Assembly (NCBI RefSeq): GCF_001723175.1
Contig: NC_064657.1
Span: 434,001-498,000, forward strand
Source of the DNA: Penicillium oxalicum
Lineage: Eukaryota > Ascomycota > Eurotiomycetes > Eurotiales > Aspergillaceae
Reading direction: 5' to 3'
DNA length: 64,000 nt
This document shows positions 1 through 11,353 of the stretch, in pieces (positions within the stretch are counted from its first letter, which is position 1; every line of letters begins with the position of its first letter). The notes beneath the pieces were generated by a model. It was not told where the DNA came from. It saw only the letters and a program-made list of their open reading frames with translations, and searched no databases. A program made the translations under genes and the position numbers.

Positions 1-761
1 GCAGTCAGAATTGGTCTTTGCCGTTAGGGCATGCGTCAAATGTTTTGTAAGGCGAACCTTGGGAACAATTTCCTCGAATATGATCGCCAACTTCATCCCA
101 GCAATGCAATGCATTTTGAAGCTGGAGATCAAAGGAGGATAGGTCCGGCATTATTCCTTGCCCGAGTAGGGTGAAACGGAAGTAATCCAGGCTCGCATCT
201 CGGTAGCGCTGGGCCCCAAGCTGGTTATACTTTAAGGATCCGCAGTCGAAGACTAATTCAAATCAGCCATTAGAGTTGATGACGGAAAGCCATAAAATTG
301 AGGGACATACTGTCGTCAAATACAAAGTACTGCGCTTGGTCAGCTCAGTCTATGATTATCCTCAGATAGTCAAAGAAAGGGAAGCAAAATCATACCCAGG
401 CAAAGTATTTTGAAGCAGAGCAGAGGATCTCATATGGTCGATGATTAGGGACCCATACTGCAGCAAAACGACCAAAATCGGCCGCACAGAGAGCTCGTGC
501 TGTATCTTTGTCTACCACCCATCTTTAGGCGGAAAGGTTATTCAGCACGAAAAGGTGCTAGAAACAGGCCAAAAAAGTTGCATTCTCTTACCTTCTGATC
601 CACGGGTCGAGAGATTCTTCCCGCGCAAGCTTATATTTCTCGTGAAGAGTTGGCTTCCATTCCGGTACCAATTTGTAGATACTTGGGATGATCACTCTCT
701 GGCCTTCCAAAGAATTTTTAAATTGAGCATCGATGATTGGGGGCGCAGCTTCCGACATCAT
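1..761 (-). CDS. Class I terpene cyclase, 5' part (3' end outside window)
   Basis: This is a sesquiterpene-cyclase-like enzyme that would ionise and cyclise a prenyl diphosphate. I read exons at 761-592, 522-396, 329-311 and 252 down to about 58, all with GT-AG introns and continuous phase. Translation starts MMSEAA, contains GQRVIIPSIYKL near residue 20 and WVVDKDTARALCAADFGRF near residue 60, as in fungal pentalenene/aristolochene-type cyclases. The Asp-rich Mg-binding motif is DDIFD, residues 104-108. It is split between a 19-nt exon 3 and exon 4. Exon 4 could read on to a TGA at 5-7, but that is too short for the family (300-400 aa). A weak donor near position 57 followed by a CTAAC branch-like site suggests another intron. 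The second metal motif (NSE/DTE) would lie outside the window. The start is the first of two adjacent ATGs. The cyclase class is fairly sure; the product is unknown. Confidence 0.75.
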
Positions 762-2217
762 GGATTCAAAAGAGTTGAATCGACTCGATCACAAGTCTTG
801 AGTGCCCCGGAGATATTCTTACCGCAGGATTATGAAGCTGAATTGAAAGAATGAGTAAATCGCAAGGTCTTCTAGAGATCTCCAAGTTTATGATAATTTT
901 GATTAGGGAGCAGTCATATGCCGCTTTATATGAGTAAGTCAAACCAACTAAACTGACGGAAAAATCTGCCATCAGAGCCAATGTGTGAGATAGGCTGCTA
1001 ATTCTCCATCACTCCGCAACAGACTTATAGCGCTTTGACCGAGCCAATGAGGGTCTCTATCTAGCAGGCACAAATAGTGACACGAGATTATTGTTTTGTA
1101 AATCATGCTGATTAAAGTTTTGTAGGTACGCGACATTCTCCGGTGAAAAATGCGTACACGAGCCATCTTCCCTAGCAAGCTGAAATTCAGCTAAGCCGAG
1201 ATAGATATTTTTATATCTTGTCAGCAGCCAGGCCTTAGAATGGACAACTGCAATCCAGTATCATTAGCAGAGAACTTAGGTGATCCTGTTAGGTCCATAA
1301 TTTATCATGAGGTATCCATGTTCGGACACTGCATGTTCAAGTCGGTGTGGTTTCTGTGGCGGGCTGAAAATCCGTATTCGTCAAACCATTCAGAGGAGCA
1401 ATCATTGCACATGACTGCTCCACAATTATTCGTTTAAATGTCTCCTGCATAATACACCACTTATACCCGCCTATTGCTTTGCTGAGAATTTTGAAAGAGG
1501 ACTTTCACACCATATCAATGTCGCTCACTTCTCGGGGCATTTGAACTCTGATTACGAAAGCGAGCTAGTGCCTTGAGATAACCGTATTGACCTCCGCTAT
1601 TTGCAGATGTCCCATGTGCAAAGCGAGCGGAACGTACTCTCAGAAATCAGCATCAAATTAACACACTTCCCGATGGCCCCGCAGTAATTTAGCGCTCGCT
1701 CATTGCCCGCGAGAATCATCTGGAAGCTCTCAGATGAATCGCTCATCGATTTGAGTTGAGAGATTGATATCATATGTGCAGTGCGAGTGGTGTGAGGCTC
1801 CCTCTTGTACTTGTCTTTCGGTGAGTGTGTAGTCTGATGGTGTACGCATATTTCGGGTGAAGATTATGAAAACCTCTCCCCTCACGCAGAGTGATGGGAC
1901 TAATGCGGCCCGCTTCGGTCACATCTTGACAGGATTAGTTGCTTGAAGCCAAGTGGATAGTGGCGAATATCGACGTGCATTAGTGCTGCAGGTCGCAAAT
2001 GAGAAAGGTTGGAAGTATACTCCACTTGCACGCGAACAATCCATTGCGAAAGGGCCACATACCCGATAAGAAAACGAGCTGGAATTCTTTCCGACAAACA
2101 TCTTGACGTTCAGCCGTTGTCCTCCTTGTGCTCGTGGAAGAGAAAAGCTCTGAAAACAGGGCTCAATTCAGTGATTCCTCCCATTTTTGTCCTGCCAGAG
2201 GGACAGCTAGAAGTACT
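762..2217. other. Divergent intergenic region, terpene cyclase / SDR
   Basis: This AT-moderate spacer lies between the minus-strand terpene cyclase and the plus-strand dehydrogenase, so it should hold both promoters. Only short open frames without recognisable motifs occur on either strand, and I could not splice them into a longer product. No RNA gene or repeat was seen. Confidence 0.4.
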
Positions 2218-3181
2218 ATGAGCCAAGTCGCAATCATCACAGGCGGTAGTAAGTATTCAACCACTTTGAATTGTCAGGTGGTATTTTTTACTAAAAGCGA
2301 TACCCTAAACGTACAGCAAGTGGCATCGGCTTAGACGTTGCCCGAAAATTGGGTGAGTCTGGTGCTTGGCATGTCCACATCATCGGGAGCAGCTCTCAAC
2401 GAGGCCGAGAAGCTGCAAGCTCGGTCCCAAATACAACATACAATCAAGCAGACGTTCGGAATTACCCTGAATTGGCAAAGACATTTGCCCGTGTATTCGC
2501 CGAGTCCGGTCGGATAGACTTTGTCTTTGTAAATGCAGGAGTAGCCGAATCGCATGATTTTTTTGCGCCGCACACGGAGGCAGATCTCCCACCGGAGCCA
2601 CCGATTGGTTTGATCCGTATCAATCTAGATGGAGCGATGAACACGGCGTATTTGGCCATGCACTACTTTCGTCGATCTCCCATTCTGGCACCTGGTATGA
2701 AGAATTTGATTTTCACAGCCAGTATCGGTGGTCTGTATCCGTGCGCTCTTACGCCGGTATACTCCGCAACCAAACGTGGGTGATGATCGGTCGTCTTTGA
2801 TAGGCAATTTACTGACAACTTGCAGATGGAATAGTTGGGTTCGCTCGGTCAATCGCAGACAAGCTTTGGGGAGAGGGTGTACGGGTCAATACAATATGTC
2901 CTGGAGTAGTCAAGACGCCACTCTTCACTGACGACTTTGAGGGGGTTTTCCCTAAAGAGGTGGAGATTCCCATTCACATTGTCACCAACTTGATATTAAG
3001 CTTGCTCACTGGCGACGAGATGGTCGATGCTAAGGGCTGTGCTGTGCCCTCGAACGCATTGTTTTCCAAGACACTGCACATCTCTGGTGAGAAATTCTAC
3101 TTCATCGATCAACCCGAATTTCACGATGAGCAGGGACGCTTGACGTGGAAGGCAATGATGGATCGATGGGACAAAACATGA
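2218..3181 (+). CDS. Short-chain dehydrogenase/reductase (classical SDR, 281 aa)
   Basis: This is an NAD(P)-dependent oxidoreductase of the classical SDR fold, probably cytosolic. Exons are 2218-2248, 2317-2775 and 2826-3181; introns of 68 and 50 bp are GT-AG and the joins restore the motifs. Residues 8-15 give the cofactor-binding TGGTSGIG. The NAG structural motif follows in the FVNAGVAES segment. The catalytic triad is Ser146, Tyr159 and Lys163 in VYSATK, and CPGVVKTP follows as usual. The overall pattern resembles 15-hydroxyprostaglandin-dehydrogenase-like fungal SDRs; substrate and NAD versus NADP preference cannot be settled. It is divergent from the terpene cyclase and could oxidise a terpene alcohol, but that is inference from position only. 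Confidence 0.88.
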
Positions 3182-4600
3182 ATCACCACCTTATTTTGCT
3201 GTCAACAATCGATATTCGGTGTATCGCCTGATCTTTGTTTCGCAATCAGACTCGTGATCGGCCCCGTAGATGTTTGAGCTTTACCAATCTCCCACTCTCC
3301 TGATTAGCAACGTGACTCGAATTGCAATATTCCCCCCAAAAGTCCTTTTCAAATCATCCGACAATGTTTCATTTTCGCTCAAGGGGGCTAGGCACATGGG
3401 GGAGAAAGTCTTTCGTCCCATCTCGGTTCACTTGCGGCCGCAGCAAAGAAGCCTCCTACAAATGACCTCTACGCAGCCTGGATGCCAGAAATTTCCGTCG
3501 AGAGTATTGATGGTAAGATTCTAGTTCGTCCAAGGATTGCCCGAGACACATTAGTTCCACACTTTTCCTAATTGAATCTGACGTATGCAGGACAAAGCGC
3601 AGGGGTTAAAGCTCGTGATTACGTTTTAGGCCAAGGTTCTAACCGATACGAAATGGTCTCATCTAACCATAAATTTCCATTGTTTGCCAGGACAGTCCCA
3701 GTATCGCCGGTGATTTGCACCAAAGAATAATGAGCACACACGGTTCAGATCTCGTGACCAGAGTGAAAGTTTTGTTCATCAGCTTGGCACTTGTCATCGC
3801 TGAATTCTCGGCGTCCTCGAAACCTTGAAAGACCGCCTTCGAGCCCTGCTGTGAGGCATTCAGAGAGTGCCCCGCGTGCGATGGCCTAATGATACCTCCA
3901 CTCTTGGACCTTTGAAAGTGGAGGCGACCAAGATACTCCGATCCTACAACGATGTAGCGGCCGCCGAGAAGGATTGGGTATAGTGAGTAGCATCGTTGCT
4001 GGGCTGGACCATCAGGTCAGATTTGGGCTGATTTTCCGAACTGAATGAAACCCAGAAGTTGCTATCGAAACAAATGATAGAAGAGTTGAACACTTTGGAC
4101 AGGACCAATTGCCCAAATCCGTATAGGTTGGCAAAAGGGCCTACCAAAGTACCGAGTGCGGGCGCCAATCCGGCGCCAGGCTTTCAGCATCCGTCTACTG
4201 CCTCTCATTTTCTACTGCATTCACTCAGAGACATCTCAGCCATGGAAGCTTCGAGGCTAACTTGAGGGGTCGGAGACTGTAGCCATGGCTTTTTTCCCAG
4301 TCAAGACTGCGGAGTGCTCGCACAAGAGGACGGACAGTGGATGAATCTCGGACACCCCAGGACATCTTCGGAGAAATCGCTAATTGTGGCGGGGTTGTTC
4401 CACGCTTGAGTTTCCTCCCAGGAACAGTTTCCAAGGCTGCAGAATGCCCGGGATGCCGAGGTGCGCCGCTGTGGTTATCCCGTAGTGATGTGGATTCATG
4501 ATCTCGGAGAAATGCAGGAACTTCCCAGGAGGAATCTCGGGTCGTTGCATCATTTCTCGTTGGCCGCGGCAACGTTACTGTCCAGCCACAAACCCCCCAT
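3182..4600. other. Intergenic region with coding remnants
   Basis: This stretch downstream of the dehydrogenase holds its 3' UTR and then broken coding-like sequence (see the remnant entry at 3390-4265). From about 4270 to 4600 I see only GC-rich sequence upstream of the invertase promoter and no convincing gene. Confidence 0.3.
3390..4265 (+). pseudogene. Possible decayed multi-exon gene
   Basis: Several plus-strand pieces look like protein but do not join into one frame. A piece around 3395-3511 reads SLAAAAKKPPTNDLYAAWMP and meets a good donor (GTAAGA). A TATGCAG acceptor near 3590 continues in phase with GQSAGVKARDYVLGQG and ends at TAA near 3728-3730. A further piece near 3914-3978 reads EATKILRSYNDVAAAEKDW, and one at about 4055-4265 reads KLLSKQMIEELNTLDRTNC before TGA. 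Stops and frame changes lie between them. I do not recognise the family. It may be a pseudogene, a gene with introns I mis-joined, or chance. Confidence 0.25.
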
Positions 4601-4616
4601 GGGCATGCGGCAATGA

Positions 4617-4632
4617 CCCCAGACTTGTGGGG
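4617..4632. promoter_or_regulatory. Paired CreA-type sites upstream of the invertase
   Basis: CCCCAG at 4617-4622 and GTGGGG at 4627-4632 both match the CreA consensus SYGGRG, in opposite orientations and 4 bp apart. A third match, CCCCAG, lies at 4776-4781, next to the TATA box. Close paired sites are the arrangement usually needed for carbon catabolite repression in aspergilli, and an invertase is an expected target. Binding is inferred. Confidence 0.45.
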
Positions 4633-4792
4633 ACGGATCCAAGAAAAGGCGCTTTTAGCCTTCTGAACCAGCCAGCTCGACCCTGTAAACAGCCGCAGTG
4701 GAGGGAAATGTTATGGCACAGACACCGAGGATGTGGCGACCAAAGCCCGGGCTCACTGGCGTGCTCAACTTTTTCCCCCAGCCTCTTGCGAA

Positions 4793-4798
4793 TATAAA
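4793..4798 (+). promoter_or_regulatory. TATA box of the GH32 gene
   Basis: TATAAA at 4793-4798 (context AATATAAAAG) lies 79 bp upstream of the ATG at 4877. This is a normal TATA-to-start distance for a highly regulated secreted hydrolase gene in filamentous fungi. Confidence 0.6.
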
Positions 4799-4876
4799 AG
4801 GGCATGCACCCGGCATTGGAATCTACTTGTCGCAGTGCAATTATTATCTCCAAGGCAATCAGCTGGACAACGCATC

Positions 4877-7019
4877 ATGAAGACGCACACAATTGCTACC
4901 GCAGTGGCCCTTGGTGCTGGCTCTGCGCCAGCATTGGGACAGTCGCTCACCGTCGACCAGATCGACGGCATGGCCAACAATACTCTCTTCACACGATGGA
5001 GGCCAACTTCTCACTTTCTCGCTCCTGCGGGATGGATGAACGTCAGTCACTCATAAACAAAAAAGGAAGCATCATGTTGAGCTGGGACGAGATGCTGATA
5101 GCTCATTAGGACCCTTGTGGACCCATGTACGACCCCATCAACAAAATTTACCACCTGCATTATCAATTCCACCCTAATCATGTCAACTGGGGTATGTTTG
5201 TACCTCAACTAAATCCCCGTTGAAAGAGAAACTGACGAGATTGACCCGCAGGCAACATCTCCTGGGGACATGCTACCTCGGATGACCTCATCACCTGGAA
5301 AGATGTGGATAGTAACCCACAAGACGGAACTGCCGCTTGGAAGGACCAGCAAGCTCAATCACTTGGCACTACCAATCTGACAAGCGACCACCACACTCCG
5401 GCTCTGTACAATCACCTCGGAATTTTCTCCGGAACCGCCCAGCCTGTCAACCTGACCGGTGGATCGGACGGCACTTTGCTGGCATTCTACACATCCGTTT
5501 CTGAACTCCCCACCTCGTGGACCAAGCCTTACCTCAAGGGCACCGAGAGTCAAAGCCTGGCCTACTCTACGGACGGCGGAGTGACTTGGCAGGAGTATGA
5601 GAACAACCCTGTCATGTCCGACCCTCCCGAGGGTTGGAATGTCACCGGCTGGCGGGACCCCTTCTACCATGCTTGGCCCGAGATGGACGCTTTCTTGAAC
5701 GTGTCCGAGCCGTACTACTATGCTGTTCTCGGCTCTGGTATCAAGGAGGTTGGCCCTCGAATGCCTCTCTATAAGGCACCTGCGTCAGACCTGACCAACT
5801 GGACCTTCATGGGCTCTCTGTTTGAGCCCAAGATGAACAGCTCTCTGGGTGCTCTGCCAGAGACTGGCTCTTACGGATTCAACTTTGAAGTCTCCAACTT
5901 CTTCTCCATTGGGGATCGCTACTTCGTCACCATGGGTGCCGAGGGCGGCGATACCGACTTCCACACTCGCCGTTGGTCCCTCTGGAACGAGGGAACCCTG
6001 TCTGTCCGGGCTAACGGCAGCGTTGAATTCACCCCAGTGGCCGGTGGTGCCGGAGACTGGGGATTGCTGTACGCTGTGAGTGTATTTCCTTTGAAAGCGG
6101 AGCTCCGCTCCGCTCTTCTTGCCCTTCAATGCAAGCATGCTAATATTTTTTTCAGATGACTACCTTCGACGACACCAAGAACAACCGTCGCATTCAGTGG
6201 GGTTGGTGTCCCGAGGACATGAACAACTTTGCTATCACTCAGCAAGGCTACCAGGGCTCGTTCGCTCTTCCCCGTGAGATCTTCATCAAGGATACCCACA
6301 ACGTGATCCACGACATGTCCAACAGCTCCGTGCCCGGAAACTCCCGCTACTTCGCTCAGCCCAACGGGACCTGGACTGCCAGCACTCTGGGCACCAAGCC
6401 CGCGTCCGACGTCGTGCAGGGTCTCCAGCGCGGCGCCAAACATCACAAGTTCCCTTGTCACGATCACAAGTGCGATACCGAGAAGATCAAGCTCCCCACC
6501 AACATGTCCAAGTCATACCAAATCAATGTGGAGATCAAGAGCACCACCGGCATCGCCGGTCTCACCATTGCTGCATCCCCCAACCGCGAGGAGTATACCA
6601 ACATCTTCTACAACCCTTCCAATTACAGCATCGCCGTGGACCGTAGCCACTCCAGCCAGATCAACATGTTCTCCAACGACACCCACCAGGGCTACTTCAA
6701 GCCATACACCGTCCGCGACCGCGAATATGGCAAGAACACCACCGAGTCCATTCAGATGAGCATCTTCGTCGATGGATCTCTCGTCGAAGTCTACGTCAAC
6801 GAGCGTTTCGCTCTGACCACCCGCATCTACCCCAGTCGGGAAGACAGTACCGGTCTTGCATTCTACTCTGCCCCTTGCGCCCAAGTCGAGTACTCGAACA
6901 TTGAGATTTGGGACGGTCTGTTGAATGTCTGGCCCGAGCGTCCTCAGAACAGCAGCTCCCTGCTCGTGTTTGATACTGCTGCGGAGACGAATAACTACAC
7001 CTGGTGGGATGGTAATTAG
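4877..7019 (+). CDS. Secreted GH32 beta-fructofuranosidase / fructosyltransferase (644 aa)
   Basis: This enzyme hydrolyses sucrose or related beta-fructosides, or transfers fructose, outside the cell. Exons are 4877-5041, 5110-5191, 5252-6075 and 6156-7019. A signal peptide (about residues 1-22, MKTHTIATAVALGAGSAPAL) is followed by the GH32 five-blade propeller. The nucleophile Asp56 is in WMNDPCG, the transition-state Asp218 in GWRDPF, and the acid/base Glu295 in FNFEVSNFF. A C-terminal beta-sandwich contains the IFVDGSLVEVYVN signature. The usual NDPNG reads NDPCG, a variant I associate with fungal fructosyltransferase/invertase relatives. Many NxS/T sequons support secretion. Length fits the roughly 600-650 aa family. 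Upstream are a TATA box and CreA-type sites. Hydrolase versus transferase cannot be decided from sequence. Confidence 0.93.
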
Positions 7020-8032
7020 AGTGTCTTTCTCTTCCCCCCCCCTTTTGGAATGAAAGCGATGAAATAAAATTAGAAACGAAATTTAATTGCACAGAATTAG
7101 CCTTTCTTTTTTCTTCTTCTTTTCTTTTCTATTTTGTCCAAAGGAGGTGCCACTTTAGACGAGTTCAGCTAGCAACGGACCGTGAAACATGTAGCGATGA
7201 GTGTTGAAAGACTAACTTCAATGGTAGCCACGAAAGAAACTGTTCCTCTAGTGTCGATCACGTCTTTCCCCTTTGAAGAGGAGAAGATGGGGACTTGGGA
7301 AAATTCCTTCACCAAAAATAAGCTCTTCCCTACATCGAAACCCAGGTCTGTGGCTTTTTTACCCAAGGCAGTCTGAAGCTGCGAGCCGTCATGGATTATA
7401 AGGGAGGGGTTTACGCCTAGAGTCCATGAAAATGAGGTGTATGGGGTTGACTTTTGTGACGCAGCTGACAGCAGCGGGTACCGATCTCAAGTGCTGTGAA
7501 GACCATGGGACATCGATTAAGGTTACCTCCTACTCCAAATCTCCATTCGGCTGAGGAACAGCAATCGTATGATGATCATAAGCAGCATGTGATTTTATAT
7601 CCATGGCTCGAGATCTCCACTCAGAGCTGCCAGTAACATAACTTTAACACCACTTCAAAAACGAATTCAAAAAAATACGAATAACAGTACGGGAGATTTC
7701 TTTTATTTCATTCTTGCCTACACTCGACCCGCAATCTACTCTCTTGATCGGAATGGAAGCTTGGGTTGCCTGGTCCAGTATGGCTGATGGACTTGCAACA
7801 GTCGCGTCCAAGCGATAGCATATTCAGCAGAGCACATGCTTGAATCAATTTCCAAGATCTCCTCATTGGTATAAGGCACATGCTCATAAACACTCAACGT
7901 CATCAAACGTGGCAAACGTGACACTATGATTTCTTCGGCCGAGTGGAACGAACTTCCGCCGGTCAAGTTCCATCGATAAAAGCTCCCTTTGGTATTCTTT
8001 TGTCCCCTCCGTAGCAACATGGACGACTTGAC
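7020..8032. other. Intergenic region, GH32 to oleate hydratase
   Basis: Pyrimidine-rich 3' UTR of the GH32 gene is followed by non-coding sequence and the promoter of the oleate-hydratase-like gene. A minus-strand open frame at 7736-8020 has protein-like composition but no recognisable motif, so I do not call it. Confidence 0.4.
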
Positions 8033-8064
8033 ATGAGCAGCGCTGCAAAAAGGAAGAGAAGAAA

Positions 8065-8106
<42 letters not shown>

Positions 8107-9811
8107 GATGCAGCTCCAGAATAGGAATCCTTTTGAGCAGATTGACGCATGGATTCTGGGCAGTGGAACGGCCTCCTTGGCCTCGGCGCTCTATCTGATC
8201 AAGTACTCAAGGATTCCACCGGCCCGAGTGCATCTCTTAGAATCACAAGATTCAGTGCAGGAGATCCTCCACCACACGGGCGATCCACATGGTGGATATG
8301 ATCAGATTGCAGGTTGCTTGCCTCTTCCCATTGGAGGTCCACTGAAGGAACTCCTGGCGTCGATCCCGGCCTCTATCCCGGCACGATCGGGCTCAAGGCA
8401 GAGTTACTTGGGTGAGATCGAGACCAACAAGCGTCGGGGCCCGCCGAAAAAAGTCACCCAAACAAACTTCTTGGTTCAAAAGAATCACCTGCTGCAGAAG
8501 ATTGCGACGGCTCCTCTAGACCTGCAATGGAAACACCGCATGCGACTTGCGCAGCTCGTTCTCAGACCGGAGCCGAAACTGGGAAGAAATCAGATCAAGG
8601 ATTTCTTCCACGAGACCTTTTTTGAGACCACTTTTTGGGCAATCTGGTCCGCCCAGTGAGTATGCTTTGGTTTCCACGTTGCTGATAAGGCTTGATGCGA
8701 ACATGGTCTAACGGCCGGGCTGCTTGTATTCAGACTTGGCCTGCAGCCTTGGCATAGCGTCGCTGAGTTTCGGCGTGCTCTCTTCCAGTACCTGGGCGAT
8801 TTCCATCGTCTGTCCATCTTGGATTGCCTCGAGACCACAGGTCGATACCAATATGAATCCATATATCTTCCAATCTACCGGTACCTCCAAGGGCTAGAGG
8901 TGGATTTTCAATTTGACACAACAATCAAAGAAATCGTAACAACCGATGCCTCTGCTCGCAGAGTTTCACGCCTCGAACTGGTCCAGAACGGATTTCCACT
9001 CTCGATCAACCTCGGACCACAGGATATCGTCATAGCCAATTTGGGTTCGACCATTTCGGGGACCGCAGTAGGATCCAACGAAAAGCAACCGTACACTTCA
9101 TCGTACGAGAGCCTCGATGAAAACTGGGCACTATGGCTCGATCTTTGCTCCAAAGCCAAGAGCCTGGGTAATCCATACTGTTTCTGCTGTCGCCGATTCG
9201 AATCCATGATGGAATCATTCACCATCACTACCGAAGATATATCCTTTTTCAATCGCTTAATCTCTTTATCTTCTCTTCCTTCTTCTTCTTCTTCCTCCTC
9301 GACAGCCGGCACAATTATCATTTTGAGAGAAAGTCGCTGGAAACTTAATCTCTGTCTACCGATGCAACCGGTCTTTCAGGACCAACCACACTCCGTGCGC
9401 GTACTATGGGGCTTTGCACTCCTACCCGAACTTTCCGGAGACTACATCAAAAAGCCCATGGTCCAATGCTCCGGTGCCGATATCACCGCAGAGCTAATGC
9501 ACCATCTAAACCTGCCGCCGCGGACAATCTTCCAACGTACAGTCACAATTCCCCGCGTCATGCCGCGAATGAGCAGCCTTCTCCTCGCACACTCTGGCGA
9601 TGAACGACCCAAACCTATTGTTCCGGAGATTACCAACCTGGGACTCGTCGGAGAATTCGTCGAGATTCCACAGTACAGCTGCATCGATATGAGTTACGGG
9701 CTTCGAGCCGCAAAGACGGTCGTATCGCGGCTGACGGGGGTGAAGATACCGAATTCGGAACGGAAGAGGTCGCGTATCCGGCTTTTGTTGCAGATACTCC
9801 TTTGGAAGTAG
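8033..9811 (+). CDS. Oleate hydratase / MCRA-family FAD protein (about 566 aa)
   Basis: Oleate hydratases (67-kDa myosin-cross-reactive antigen family) add water to the cis double bond of unsaturated fatty acids using a structural FAD. Exons are 8033-8655 and 8734-9811, joined in phase. The Rossmann signature GSGTASLASALYL follows the N-terminus. Family hallmarks downstream include the QPHSVRVLWGFALLPELSGDY segment, the KKPM segment, and TNLGLVGEFVEIPQ near the C-terminus. Alternative start: the first ATG (8033) adds a basic stretch and 13 Asn codons, while the ATG at 8108 begins right before the conserved part and is equally likely. The region where bacterial enzymes carry their catalytic Glu (after the GGR motif) reads GGYDQIAGCL here, and I see no matching acid. 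Activity is therefore uncertain. Confidence 0.85.
8066..8104 (+). repeat. (AAC)13 microsatellite
   Basis: Thirteen perfect AAC units lie in frame at the 5' end of the oleate-hydratase-like gene, encoding polyasparagine if the upstream ATG is used. Unit number is likely variable between strains. Confidence 0.95.
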
Positions 9812-11353
9812 GGGTCATATCGTTCTGCAAGACGTGTTTGTCTTGTATTCTGCGGGCTATGCTTAGGATGTGCCAACTTTCCTTTTTTTCCCTGTTAAAA
9901 AAAGGGGGGGAAAGGCCTAAACTTGAAGAAGGCGAGAATATATCAAAAATGCACCTACCCGGTTGACGTGTGATATATCACCCTTCATTGCGACCTCGCC
10001 GACTCGATCTTTTCTCAGCCACGTCCTTTTTCTATTCATCTGTTGGGCCAGTACCTCCACATGACCAAATCCGAGGACGATATTCGGTCTAATAGTGAGT
10101 ATGCCCCATCTACTCTTCCATTCCCAACGAAGACCTGTCGAATCCAACTGTGATTGACTACAAGTCAGGTCACCCTTCACTTGCAATGACTTTTACGAAA
10201 AGCATTTGAGAAAAAAAAAAAAGGGCTCTTAGGTCCTCAAAATATGACCTTCTCACGGCGCCTTCAATCCATTCTAGGTATATACCTATCGAGCAGTAAT
10301 GGGGACTCCCTTGGAAGTTTAGTTCAGTTCGAGCTCTACATTAGTAGATACATTCATTCTTCCGAGGTAAATGTGCCGCGGGCTGCTCTGACAGAGTGCC
10401 GAAGTCCTGCCCAGGTGTCCTTTGGAAACTTATTGAAGACCTAAATCTAGGATTTAGCGTGGAACAGATCAAATGTCCAGGTGTTTCCAGGTTTCCGCCC
10501 AATTCTTAACTAGGGAATCTACCTTGTGTTAGTGGCGCTGCAACTTTTAAAGGCACATTGTCTGGAAGAGGCAAATGCCTACATTTTGCCTGAAAAACGA
10601 AATGCTGCGGAAGTAGCTGGCTACCAGGTCGATCATGAGATAGGTGGGTATTATTGTCAAGGTCCCAAGGATTCTAGATCCCTAAGCCCAGCCTAGGTGG
10701 TTCGTATGAACGACCTATCCTGTAAAGAATGGCCAAAATCAAACACAATCCATTATAGTCTTCGCAAAGAAAGAATCCAAGGTCAAGAGAAAGGCTCGGA
10801 ATCTAAGGATGATTCAAGCAAAAGAAGACTGCCCGGCGAAAAGGGGAGAGCATTGACTCGATCGTGAAACGAGAAAAAGCTACAGGTCAACAAAAGGGAA
10901 AAAAGAACGACAATAAAACGAAACAAAACATCAATGATTTCCATGCAAAATAGCTAGTGGGGGAGCGAGACAAGAACAACGAGAGATAAAAGAAAGAAAG
11001 GGCGGGGAAATCTCGTCAATGACGCAGCCCTATCAAAACACCACACGTGACCAAATACCGAATAAATAGGAAACGCCTGCAGAAAAGCAAAAGTAGATAT
11101 AAAAAACTCCAAAATTGTCAATTCCCAATTCCCGGAAGAAGGATACCCGTGCAAGAGCCATCGCAATGATCAAATAGACAGAATGAAATAGACAGAATGG
11201 AATGTGTTTAGAGTGAAGAAAGCGGAGGGAGAAAAGAGGTAAAAGAAGAAGAAGAAGAAGAAGGTAAGAAAGGGACGCAACCGAGAATGGGAGGAACACG
11301 GAGGAACACAAAAGACGTGAATATAGAGAAAGCACTGCTCTCAATTCAAGCGG
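9812..11353. other. Intergenic region, convergent 3' ends
   Basis: This lies between the convergent oleate hydratase and Jhd1 genes, so it should contain two 3' UTRs. It includes A-rich and GAA-repeat sequence (about 11241-11262). I see no gene or RNA. Confidence 0.45.

Noticed and set aside
7736..8020. Minus-strand 94-aa frame upstream of the oleate hydratase
   Set aside because: Protein-like composition but no family, no splice partner, and it occupies the promoter of a well-supported gene.
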